Made by a program: the position numbers and the translations under genes. Below the pieces are notes generated by a model. That model did not search any database. It saw nothing but the letters and a program-made list of their open reading frames with translations, and had not been told where the DNA came from. Positions 14,696-22,372 of a stretch of 23,681 nt of DNA are shown piece after piece. Within the stretch, counting starts at the first letter, position 1; each line of letters begins with the position of its first letter. This DNA comes from an uncultured Candidatus Altimarinota bacterium (GTDB lineage: Bacteria > Patescibacteriota > Gracilibacteria > CAIRYL01): contig CAMZKZ010000029.1 in NCBI GenBank assembly GCA_947311645.1, positions 1 through 23,681 of the forward strand. Direction: 5' to 3'.

Positions 14696-15081
14696 AGATA
14701 GATGGAATTAAACACAATCACTCACTTTCAGATGAAGAAGTAGAACTTTCTATGGATATTTTTGAAGCAGAAAATACGATTTTTGTACTTATTCCTTTGG
14801 CTGGAATTAGCATTGAACAAATTAAAATTCAACTTTCAAAAGATGTTCTTACCATTTCTGGTACACGAGAAATACCCGATGATATACAACACTACCATGC
14901 AAAAAAATATTTTATAGAAGAATGCCATTGGGGGAAATTTTCAAGAAGCATTGTTCTTCCTGAAATTGTAGAATCTGCAAATATTCGTGCAAGCGAACAC
15001 AATGGAATTTTAAAAATCATTATACCAAAAACGAAAAAAGTAGAAGAAAAACAAATTCATGTACAGCAACACAATATTTAA
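14683..15081 (+). CDS. Hsp20-family small heat shock protein
   Basis: A 132-residue alpha-crystallin domain protein. The domain runs from about 25 to 115, with VLIPLAGISIEQIKIQLSK (35-53), the conserved GKFSRSIVLPEIV (84-96), and the closing GILKIIIPK (108-116), which corresponds to the family's G-x-L-x-I-x-x-PK. The N-terminal arm is short (about 22 residues) and the C-terminal tail lacks a clear I-x-I motif, which might limit oligomer size. As an ATP-independent holdase it binds unfolding proteins. It overlaps the CDF transporter gene by 13 bp, so expression is probably tied to metal efflux rather than to a dedicated heat-shock promoter; no CIRCE-like element was seen. Confidence 0.92.
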   Translation: MHEIKIDGIKHNHSLSDEEVELSMDIFEAENTIFVLIPLAGISIEQIKIQLSKDVLTISGTREIPDDIQHYHAKKYFIEECHWGKFSRSIVLPEIVESANIRASEHNGILKIIIPKTKKVEEKQIHVQQHNI

Positions 15082-15095
15082 TTCTATCAAACAAT

Positions 15096-15662
15096 ATGCT
15101 TGATACTATGTCCCAACGAATCTATGCATTTGCACTAGGAAAACTGGCAAGTACAGATATACCACAACAAAAACTTCGTACAAAACTTGAAGAAAAATTT
15201 ATCACAAAAAATAAAAGAATATCTTCCTCTCCTTCATTTCAAGAACAAAAAGAAAAAATATCTGAAAAAATCAATAGCATTATAGAAACTCTACTCTCTC
15301 AAAAGTACCTCGATGATAACCGGTATTGTGAAAACTTTATTCGCTGGAGAAAAGCAGCCATGCCACGAGGAAAATACATGATTATTCAAGAACTTATTAC
15401 ACAAGGAATACCGTCAGAAATTGCAATAGAAAGCTGTAATATATATATTTCTCATCACGATGAAGCACAAATGTGCGAAACACTTTTGGTTAAAAAATAT
15501 GAAATATTACAACAAAAATATCATTCAAAGAGAGAATATAGCAGTCATGAAATTCAAAATATCATAAAGCAAAAACTCTTCTCTTTTTTAGCAGGAAAAC
15601 ATTTTTCCTATGCACTTATATCAGAGATATGGGAAAAGACTCACACTTCCCTCTCTTCGTGA
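15096..15662 (+). CDS. recX: Regulatory protein RecX
   Basis: A 188-residue helical protein. The central stretch KYLDDNRYCENFIRWRKAAMPRGKYMIIQELITQGIPSEIA is a typical RecX three-helix repeat (YLDDxRYAxxF then GxxxIxxELxxKGI). RecX binds RecA filaments and limits recombination. An N-terminal lead of about 65 residues and a C-terminal repeat follow the family layout. Start may be M1 (MLDT) or M5 (MSQR). This is the only gene in the window ending in TGA; the same frame then stays open into the following gene, so if UGA were read as an amino acid the two would fuse. recA is not nearby. Confidence 0.85.
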   Translation: MLDTMSQRIYAFALGKLASTDIPQQKLRTKLEEKFITKNKRISSSPSFQEQKEKISEKINSIIETLLSQKYLDDNRYCENFIRWRKAAMPRGKYMIIQELITQGIPSEIAIESCNIYISHHDEAQMCETLLVKKYEILQQKYHSKREYSSHEIQNIIKQKLFSFLAGKHFSYALISEIWEKTHTSLSS

Positions 15663-15674
15663 AATCTTTCTTAT

Positions 15675-15703
15675 TTGAGATGTACACTATTTTATGATAA
15701 AAT
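15675..15703 (+). promoter_or_regulatory. Promoter of the three-gene helical membrane operon
   Basis: TTGAGA (15675-15680) and TAAAAT (15698-15703) are each one base from consensus and stand exactly 17 bp apart. The expected start near 15710 gives a leader of about 28 nt before ATG at 15738. Two direct TTTATCAAGA copies lie in the leader (15714-15733). Confidence 0.5.
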
Positions 15704-15737
15704 AAGAATGATTTTATCAAGATTTATCAAGATTTTT

Positions 15738-16076
15738 ATGGACAATACAATAAAAAATATACTAAAAAAAGTGGAAGAAATTCAAGGATTTACCCCTCAA
15801 GAAACAGAGATATTGTTAATACTTGGAAATGATGACCTCTTTAATGAATTTATAGAAAAACTACAAAAAGAAGTACCTGCTGAAGAATTTGAAAAAGTAA
15901 AAACTCTTTTTGAAGCAGAAAAATATATATATCAAGAATCTCAAAAAACATACCAAAAAGAAAGAGAAGCACTAGATGCAAAAGAAATTTCAATAGTACA
16001 AGAAAATATTGAAATATTAGCACGCACAAATCCAACAGCATTGTCTGATTTAAATACTGAAATCTCTAATCTTTAA
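15738..16076 (+). CDS. Small helical protein of unknown function, first gene of a three-gene operon
   Basis: A 112-residue protein starting MDNTIKNILKKVEEIQGF. It is acidic, rich in Glu and Lys, predicted mostly alpha-helical, with a probable coiled coil at about 50-95, and has no signal peptide or membrane helix. I do not recognise the family. A TTG at 15675 would add 21 residues, but that start would lie inside the promoter and before any expected transcript, so ATG at 15738 is preferred. The gene is 13 bp upstream of the second operon gene. Probably cytoplasmic. Confidence 0.65.
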   Translation: MDNTIKNILKKVEEIQGFTPQETEILLILGNDDLFNEFIEKLQKEVPAEEFEKVKTLFEAEKYIYQESQKTYQKEREALDAKEISIVQENIEILARTNPTALSDLNTEISNL

Positions 16077-16089
16077 TCATTTCAAACCT

Positions 16090-16713
16090 ATGTCTGAAGC
16101 AAATAACAACATAATAGAACAGCATTCGGAATATATGGATCAAGCAGATTTATTATTTTTCAAAAAATTAGAAAAAATTATTCCACTGCTTACACAAAAT
16201 GCACAATTGATGGCAAAACAATTTAAAAAAAATTTGCAAGAAAAAATGAAAGAAAAAGGTATGACACTTATAGAAATAAAAGAAAGTCTTAAAGACAATA
16301 AATATGCTCAATCTCTTTTTTCTTTATTACTTCCAGAAAGTGAAGCAGCACAAGTCTTAAAAAAAAAGTTTCAAAAAGAAGCAAAAAATACTGTAAAAAA
16401 AATAAAAGAAGCAGGATTTTTATCAAAAACATGGAATGCTATTCAACGAGTAGCATCTGTTGTTGTGGAAAAAGTTGTACTCCTTTGGGACTCTATCCCA
16501 ACCTCTGTAAAAGTTATTGGAGTAGTTCTGTTGCTCCTTCTTGGCTCATGGAAAGCTGTTCTTGCTTTTTTAAATAATTGGCAATCGTCTTCTTCGGCTG
16601 CAACATTTGGTGCCTTAAAATCTATAAGCAATATTACTCCTGACACATTTGGAGCAATGGTAAAACCATTAAAAAAAGTTATATCGAATAGCCACCTTGG
16701 ACTCCCCTCTTAA
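16090..16713 (+). CDS. Helical protein with one C-terminal membrane helix, unknown function
   Basis: A 207-residue protein without a signal peptide. Residues 1-135 are helical and rich in Lys, Gln and Glu (for example FKKNLQEKMKEKGMTLIEIK). A strongly hydrophobic helix lies at about 138-162 (VKVIGVVLLLLLGSWKAVLAFL), followed by a 45-residue Ser-rich tail. The large domain is probably cytoplasmic because there is no export signal, but topology is inferred. No known family is recognised. It lies 13 bp after the first gene and 9 bp before the third. Confidence 0.65.
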   Translation: MSEANNNIIEQHSEYMDQADLLFFKKLEKIIPLLTQNAQLMAKQFKKNLQEKMKEKGMTLIEIKESLKDNKYAQSLFSLLLPESEAAQVLKKKFQKEAKNTVKKIKEAGFLSKTWNAIQRVASVVVEKVVLLWDSIPTSVKVIGVVLLLLLGSWKAVLAFLNNWQSSSSAATFGALKSISNITPDTFGAMVKPLKKVISNSHLGLPS

Positions 16714-16722
16714 TACAATTAT

Positions 16723-18273
16723 ATGACAAATACAAACCACTACAGACTACACCTTCAAACAGAAAATTCTCCAAAACCCGTAGGTTCACAAGCAGATGAC
16801 CTGCAAGAATGTAAAAACACTATAGACCAAATAAAAGCTCTATCTGATAAAAAAGATAAAACTTCTTTTGAAATACTCGATATTTTCGGAGGAAACTCAA
16901 AAAAGAAACAACTGGAAGACGCAATACAAGCGTTAGAAAAACAATTAGAAAGTAACCCAGCATTACCAAATTCTGAACATTTTAATATAGAAATATTGTA
17001 TGGAACATTAATTGAATATTTCGATTTATTAAAAAAAGAAGCAAAGACACCAGAAGAAAAAACATATTTTGACGAAAAAAGTGCTATGTCCTCTCTTTAT
17101 TTAGAAGAATATCGATACATAAAAGAGAATATAAAGAGAAATAATGAAAGAATACAGATGTATGAAACAAAAGGATACATCACAAAGGAAAACTATACTG
17201 CTCTTCAAAAAGAAATACAAAATATACATACACCACTCCAAAATGATATTCTTGAATATGTAAATATATTTAAAGCAAATGCATGTGGTTCCCAAAAGCA
17301 ACAAAATCTCACAATAGAACCTGCAAAAAAAGTGCTCACAACCTACCAAATCACTTCTAAAAAAATACATTCATTTGAAAATACCCTCATAAATCATTTA
17401 TTAGATTCATCAAAAGAGCATGCATTTAATGAAAACATACAAAAAGAAGCACTAACACTCATTCATAATATTCATGGAAATAGGATTGATAACGCGATGC
17501 AACAAATAATGATTCTATCTGATTTGCGAAATATTGAAACGTTTCATGGAGAGTCAGATATATCTGTAAAGGCTATTCCAGTACCAAAGAAGCATATAAC
17601 CGCTCAAAGAGATGCAATACAATTATCATTGCAAAATAATGCAAATGAAATATTGCGTGAATTTTCTCCATATAAACAACTGAAAGATCCATCGATAGTA
17701 AATGAACAAGGAAGAAAACAAATCACATCAGATATTCTTACTGTCATTGAAGAGAAGTTCATGCCAGAATTTGCAAAAAATGCAATACTCTCTCTCGAAG
17801 GAGAAGAAGCACAAACATCTGTAACACAATATTTTCAGGATTTTTTTCACAACTCAGCATATAAAAATTATATGCAAAATCTTCAACATCTTGCGAACCC
17901 AAACGATGAAATATACACTCTTATGAATACCCCAACACCGGAAAATAAAGAAAAAGTAGAAACTTTTATAAAAGAATTACAACATTCTGAAAAAGTATAT
18001 TTAGAAGAATTTTATATACTTACCCAAAAATTATTAAAAAAAGGTGTATCACATGAACAGATTGACCAAATCTGGAAATTTATTACCAAACATCCATTAG
18101 AAATTCTAGGAGTAGTGAGTATTACGAGTATTGGGACATGGGCTCTTGCAAAAAAAATATTGAAAAGTATAGGGAAAAATATTTCGAAACGAGTACTTTG
18201 GCTTTCATCTCTTCTTGTTGTAGATGAAAAAATGCTCAACAATTCAATGAATACAGGAAATAATTGGTTATAA
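16723..18273 (+). CDS. Large helical protein with C-terminal membrane segment, unknown function
   Basis: A 516-residue protein. Residues 1-455 are hydrophilic, helical and rich in Glu, Lys, Gln, Asn and Ile, with several likely coiled-coil stretches (about 60-80, 115-165, 395-435). A membrane helix lies at about 459-477 (LEILGVVSITSIGTWALAKK), then a basic, amphipathic segment and a second hydrophobic patch at 493-505 (KRVLWLSSLLVV). No signal peptide, enzyme motif or nucleotide-binding motif is visible. The architecture (helical body, hydrophobic C-terminus) is shared with the preceding gene, which suggests the two products sit together on the membrane. No recognised family; end of the operon. 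Confidence 0.65.
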   Translation: MTNTNHYRLHLQTENSPKPVGSQADDLQECKNTIDQIKALSDKKDKTSFEILDIFGGNSKKKQLEDAIQALEKQLESNPALPNSEHFNIEILYGTLIEYFDLLKKEAKTPEEKTYFDEKSAMSSLYLEEYRYIKENIKRNNERIQMYETKGYITKENYTALQKEIQNIHTPLQNDILEYVNIFKANACGSQKQQNLTIEPAKKVLTTYQITSKKIHSFENTLINHLLDSSKEHAFNENIQKEALTLIHNIHGNRIDNAMQQIMILSDLRNIETFHGESDISVKAIPVPKKHITAQRDAIQLSLQNNANEILREFSPYKQLKDPSIVNEQGRKQITSDILTVIEEKFMPEFAKNAILSLEGEEAQTSVTQYFQDFFHNSAYKNYMQNLQHLANPNDEIYTLMNTPTPENKEKVETFIKELQHSEKVYLEEFYILTQKLLKKGVSHEQIDQIWKFITKHPLEILGVVSITSIGTWALAKKILKSIGKNISKRVLWLSSLLVVDEKMLNNSMNTGNNWL

Positions 18274-18624
18274 GCGAATGATACGCCACTTTTTTTAGCG
18301 TAAATAATAATTACACCACAATTTTATACAAAAACATTATAAATAAATAATTCTATAGATTTTGTATAAAAATCATGAGAGACTGCATGTATAAAAATTA
18401 TTCTGTTGTATTCTCAAAACATTATATACACGAAAAAATAACAAGCGATTTTGAGAAGAACAAACAAGAAAAGCGATTCAAATATACGGGAAATAACAAT
18501 TTTATAGAGAAAACATACAATTTCTATATAGATATATATACGCATAATCCTATGCATTATATCACTATTTGTACTATTTTTTTGTCAGAATAATTCATAC
18601 TATTATTATATTATACAAAACATT
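18274..18624. other. Gene-poor intergenic region before rnj
   Basis: This 351-bp stretch has no convincing gene. A 72-codon frame at 18375-18593 lacks similarity and looks like chance. Seen here: an inverted repeat TACGC/GCGTA around a run of seven T (about 18282-18303), which is not a good terminator; two AAGCGATT copies near 18443 and 18473; a short hairpin GCATA/TATGC (18542-18555); and a CAAAA(A)CATTATA-like motif at about 18330, 18416 and directly before the rnj start. Confidence 0.4.
18582..18609 (+). promoter_or_regulatory. Likely promoter of rnj
   Basis: TTGTCA (18582-18587) and TATTAT (18604-18609) with 16-bp spacing lie just upstream of the ATG at 18625. The predicted transcript would have a very short leader, under 12 nt, so it may be nearly leaderless. 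Confidence 0.4.
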
Positions 18625-20745
18625 ATGGATAAACTCAGTGGATGGATAAGTAAAATTACAAAAGGAAACGACAATACACCGTCTAGCCCTAAACCTGCAG
18701 AAAATAAAAATACAAGTACCTCAGAAAACACGAACGAGAGTTCTTCTGCTTCAAAATTTGGAGGAGTTCCGAAAGGAACACCACGACCAAAAAAAACAAA
18801 ACATACGAAACAGCACAATAAAACAAAACATCAGAAATCAAATAGAAATAATAAAAAATCATACGATAAAAATGGGAAACCAGAAATTAATGTTGGACGA
18901 TTAAAATTTGAACGAAAAAAAGCAACAATTCCTTCGAAACGAGTACAACGACATTCAACAGCAGCATATCCAGAGAAACGAAACCAAAGACCGCGTCCAA
19001 TGCTTGGAAATATTTACAGACAAGAATCTTCTGTAACATTTCCAATGTATGAAAAACTTCCAGAAGGAAGCCCAATGCGAATTATTCCCCTTGGTGGATT
19101 AAATGAAGTTGGAAAAAACTCAATGGCATTAGAATATGAAAAAGATTTACTTCTTATCGATATTGGACTTCAATTTCCAGAAGAAAACATGCCTGGAGTA
19201 GACTATGTTATTCCTGATTTAACATATGTTCTTGAACGAACAGAACATTTAAAAGGACTCCTTATTACCCATGGACATTTAGATCATATTGGAGCCATTC
19301 ATCATTATATAGAACAACTTGGATTTCCAACAATCTATGCAACTGGTTTAACACGAGCACTTATTGAAAAACGACTAGAAGAACATGACCTAAAAGATAA
19401 AGTTGAAATTATTACCATCAATCCAGATAGAGAAGATGTGCGATTTCAACTTGGGAAATTTACGATTGATTACTTTCGAGTAAGTCATTCAATTCCTGAT
19501 GCAACTGCTATCTATATAAAAACAGAAGCGGGATCTATGATACATACTGGAGATTTTAAATTTGATTTTACACCAGTAGATGGAATGCATTGTGATTATG
19601 CAAAAATGTCGAGACTTGCAGCTGAAGGAGTAGATTTAACATTCTGCGATTCAACAAATGCACTTCGAGATGGATACTGTCCATCAGAACAAAAAATTGC
19701 ACAAAATATAGACAAACTTTTTACAGAATGTGCTGGAAAGCGTATCATAATGGCAACATTTGCAAGTTCTATTGGACGGCATCAAGCAATTATTAATGCT
19801 GCGGTAAAACATGGACGGAAAATTTTCCTTGGAGGACGATCGATGAATGATAATGTGAAAATTGCTCATGATCTTAATATTATATCTGTTCCACGATCTG
19901 CAATTCGAAAACTCAGTAAATCAGTAGAAGATTATCGACCTGAAGAAGTACTTATTCTTACAACTGGATCACAAGGAGAACCTTTTGCTGCACTTTCACG
20001 AATTTCACGAGATGAACATCCTCATGTAAAAATTACAAGTGATGATATTATTGCATTTTCATCATCTCCAATTCCTGGAAATGAAAGAGGGCTATACACA
20101 GTTATTGATGCAATTTACAGAAAAGGAGCAACAATTATTACAAAAGCTGATACAGATATTCATGCATCTGGACACGGATTTCGAGGAGATATCACAATGA
20201 TGCATACACTCTTGAAATCAAAATATGTAGTTCCAATTCACGGAGAATATTTCATGAGAATGGCACATCGTTCTCTTGCAATTGATGATCTTGGATACGA
20301 AGAACGAAAAGTCATAATGCTAGAAAATGGTGGAATTATTGAACTTCGAGATGGAGTTGCACGACGAGCAAAAGAAAAACTTGATCAAAAACTTATTTTT
20401 ATCGATGGAAAAGCTCATGCAGATATTCAAGAAGAACAAATTCATGAACGAATTGCATTATCAGAATCAGGAATTATTACAATTCTTCTAGAGTTAGATA
20501 AAACAACAAAACAATTAAAAAAATCTCCTAAACTCTATTCTGAAGGATTTTTGGAAAATGCAAATGTAAATGGTGTAATTATAGATACTGTAAAAACAAA
20601 ATTTGCAAAATTGCATCAAAAATTTGGTGCAGAAAAATTATCAGAAAAAATTATTACAGAAGATATTGCATATGAAGTAAAACTTGAGATGTTGCGAGAA
20701 ATTGCACGAGAACCTGTAATTCAAGTAATTGTAACACTTAACTAA
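18625..20745 (+). CDS. rnj: Ribonuclease J with long basic N-terminal extension
   Basis: A 706-residue protein. Residues 151-706 form a normal RNase J (about 555): metallo-beta-lactamase motif HGHLDH at 216-221, IPLGGLNEVGKNS at 154-166, a beta-CASP domain with GSQGEP and a late IPIHGEY-type motif (VPIHGEYFMRMAH), and a C-terminal domain. RNase J is a 5'-3' exonuclease and endonuclease for mRNA decay and rRNA maturation. The first 150 residues are extra: a short amphipathic start (MDKLSGWISKITK), a Ser/Asn/Thr-rich stretch (16-46), then a Lys/Arg/His/Asn-rich disordered tract (50-125) likely to bind RNA. It has its own promoter and a strong terminator, so it is probably monocistronic. Confidence 0.95.
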   Translation: MDKLSGWISKITKGNDNTPSSPKPAENKNTSTSENTNESSSASKFGGVPKGTPRPKKTKHTKQHNKTKHQKSNRNNKKSYDKNGKPEINVGRLKFERKKATIPSKRVQRHSTAAYPEKRNQRPRPMLGNIYRQESSVTFPMYEKLPEGSPMRIIPLGGLNEVGKNSMALEYEKDLLLIDIGLQFPEENMPGVDYVIPDLTYVLERTEHLKGLLITHGHLDHIGAIHHYIEQLGFPTIYATGLTRALIEKRLEEHDLKDKVEIITINPDREDVRFQLGKFTIDYFRVSHSIPDATAIYIKTEAGSMIHTGDFKFDFTPVDGMHCDYAKMSRLAAEGVDLTFCDSTNALRDGYCPSEQKIAQNIDKLFTECAGKRIIMATFASSIGRHQAIINAAVKHGRKIFLGGRSMNDNVKIAHDLNIISVPRSAIRKLSKSVEDYRPEEVLILTTGSQGEPFAALSRISRDEHPHVKITSDDIIAFSSSPIPGNERGLYTVIDAIYRKGATIITKADTDIHASGHGFRGDITMMHTLLKSKYVVPIHGEYFMRMAHRSLAIDDLGYEERKVIMLENGGIIELRDGVARRAKEKLDQKLIFIDGKAHADIQEEQIHERIALSESGIITILLELDKTTKQLKKSPKLYSEGFLENANVNGVIIDTVKTKFAKLHQKFGAEKLSEKIITEDIAYEVKLEMLREIAREPVIQVIVTLN

Positions 20746-20763
20746 AAACATTGTTCAAATAAT

Positions 20764-20794
20764 AAAAAAAACTGCATATATTGCAGTTTTTTTT
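20764..20794. terminator. Bidirectional terminator between rnj and trpF
   Basis: A perfect 13-bp stem (20764-20776 with 20782-20794; eight A, then CTGCA) encloses TATAT. It has A8 on one side and T8 on the other, so it works in both directions. It closes the convergent rnj and proA-proC-trpF units; the trpF stop codon (20796-20798) lies 1 bp from the stem. Confidence 0.88.
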
Positions 20795-20795
20795 A

Positions 20796-21488
20796 TTATT
20801 TCTCTTGTGCAAACAAAGCAGAAACTTTTTCATATGATTTTACTCCTGGGGACTGTTCAACACTTGAAGAAATATCTATTCCATCTGCACCTGAAAGATG
20901 CAGTATTTTTTCCTTATTTTCAGCTGTAATTCCTCCAGCTATAAAGAGTTTTTGATGAGACGCAAGAGACGATCGTATATATGGCAAAAGATCTTCTGAT
21001 ACTTGTTTTCCACTTCCACCATACTCATTTTTCACAGTACTAAAAGCATCTACTAAAACAGAATCTACCATTTCATATTCAGAAATAGTCTGTATTTCTT
21101 CTTTTTTTTGAATACGAAAAGCCTTCCAAAGCTGTATATTAAATCCCAATTTTTGAATACAAAGAGAGACAGCACTACAAAAACTGGGCGTTTCAATCGA
21201 ATTATCACCATGCAATTGAAAAACATCAAGAAAAGAAAAAGAAGTACATATTTCTTCTTTCTGTAAATTTTCATTTACAAAGACTCCAACAAATAGAACC
21301 CTCTCTTTCGTATATTTTTTCCGTATATATCTCGCTATTTTTTGTGCATTTTCAGGAGAAATATAACGAGGAGATTTTTTATAAAACACAAAACCTAAAT
21401 ACTCAGGAGCAGTATGTGAAAAAGATAATACCATTTCAGCATTATCCTTATTTGTAATTCCACATATTTTCATATAAATATTTTCCAT
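20796..21488 (-). CDS. trpF: Phosphoribosylanthranilate isomerase
   Basis: With the start at 21488 the protein has 230 residues, close to the family's 205-220. It catalyses the third tryptophan-specific step, turning phosphoribosylanthranilate into CdRP. The catalytic cysteine is C9 in MKICGIT, the general acid is D147 in SVLVDAFS, and phosphate-binding loops are GGSGK (157-161), FIAGGIT (182-188) and GIDISSSVEQSPGVK (203-217). The frame is open further upstream but would overlap proC by 83 bp; 21488 lies 10 bp after the proC stop, and 21473 (MKICGIT) is also possible. No other trp gene is in the window; it follows proA and proC instead. Confidence 0.93.
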   Translation of the reverse strand: MENIYMKICGITNKDNAEMVLSFSHTAPEYLGFVFYKKSPRYISPENAQKIARYIRKKYTKERVLFVGVFVNENLQKEEICTSFSFLDVFQLHGDNSIETPSFCSAVSLCIQKLGFNIQLWKAFRIQKKEEIQTISEYEMVDSVLVDAFSTVKNEYGGSGKQVSEDLLPYIRSSLASHQKLFIAGGITAENKEKILHLSGADGIDISSSVEQSPGVKSYEKVSALFAQEK

Positions 21489-21498
21489 AATATATATA

Positions 21499-22323
21499 CT
21501 ATAACTCTTCTGCTCGTTGTTTTGCAGCACGCATTCCTTCTTGAAATACAAAAGAGAGGTTATTACTTTCAAACGAATCAAGTGCAGCAGCTGTTGTACC
21601 TCCTTTCGATGTTACCTTTTGTCGCAATGTTGAAAAATCATCACTCCCCTCTTTCAAAGCTTTTTCTGCCAAAAGACCAGCACCTAATAGTGTATGCAGT
21701 GCAATATGCTCTGCCTCTTTTTTTGTAAAACCAAATGCTTCTCCCTGCTCTGCCATAGACTCCAACAATCTAAAGAAATATGCTGGACCACTTCCAGAAA
21801 GTGCGGTAATTGCATTTATTTTTTCTTCTGTTTCGCATTGCACCGCAAGACCAAACGATTTCATCATTTTTGCAAAATACTCTCTATTTTCTGATTCTTT
21901 TGCTACAGACTCCGACATAAAATACCCAGATACCCCCTTTCCTACCAGAAGAGGTGTATTTGGCATAACTCGCACAACCGACGACACTCCAGAATTATCC
22001 TGTATATCTGCAACAGAAACTCCTGCAGCAATAGAAAGCAATATAACTTCTTTTTTGAATAGTTTTTTTTCTGCCCACTCTTTCAATAAATTACGCAATG
22101 GTTGAGGTTTTGTAGCCAAAATAATAATATCTACTTCTGGAATGAGTTCTTCTGTACACGGAGAAGTTTTACACCCCTGTTCCATAAAAAAGTCTAGATT
22201 TTTCTCCCATGTATCACTCACCAATAAAGAATTAGATGAAACAAAATGTTCGGCAAGCAATGCTTTTCCAATAGCACTTCCCATATTTCCCGCTCCAATT
22301 AACAAAATTTTTTTATTTTTCAT
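21499..22323 (-). CDS. proC: Pyrroline-5-carboxylate reductase
   Basis: With the start at 22323 the protein has 274 residues (278 if ATG at 22335 is used). It reduces pyrroline-5-carboxylate to proline with NAD(P)H. The Rossmann motif ILLIGAGNMGSAIGKALL begins at residue 5, RVMPNTPLLVGKG corresponds to the conserved MPN(T/S)P region, and ALSGSGPAYFF plus TSKGGTTAAALDSFE are the family signature in the C-terminal dimer domain. Length is normal. It lies about 50 bp after proA and 10 bp before trpF, in one minus-strand operon. Confidence 0.95.
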   Translation of the reverse strand: MKNKKILLIGAGNMGSAIGKALLAEHFVSSNSLLVSDTWEKNLDFFMEQGCKTSPCTEELIPEVDIIILATKPQPLRNLLKEWAEKKLFKKEVILLSIAAGVSVADIQDNSGVSSVVRVMPNTPLLVGKGVSGYFMSESVAKESENREYFAKMMKSFGLAVQCETEEKINAITALSGSGPAYFFRLLESMAEQGEAFGFTKKEAEHIALHTLLGAGLLAEKALKEGSDDFSTLRQKVTSKGGTTAAALDSFESNNLSFVFQEGMRAAKQRAEEL

Positions 22324-22372
22324 ACTATTATACATATTATTTACTATTGTTTCTCAATACCTTCTCCCCCTA

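Noticed and set aside
18280..18305. Rho-independent terminator after the third helical gene
   Set aside because: The inverted repeat has only 5 bp and its T-run lies in the loop rather than after the stem.
18375..18593. Plus-strand frame of 72 codons
   Set aside because: Tyr/Ile/Asn/His-rich with no CGA codons or recognisable pattern; it looks like chance in AT-rich DNA, though a small gene cannot be excluded.
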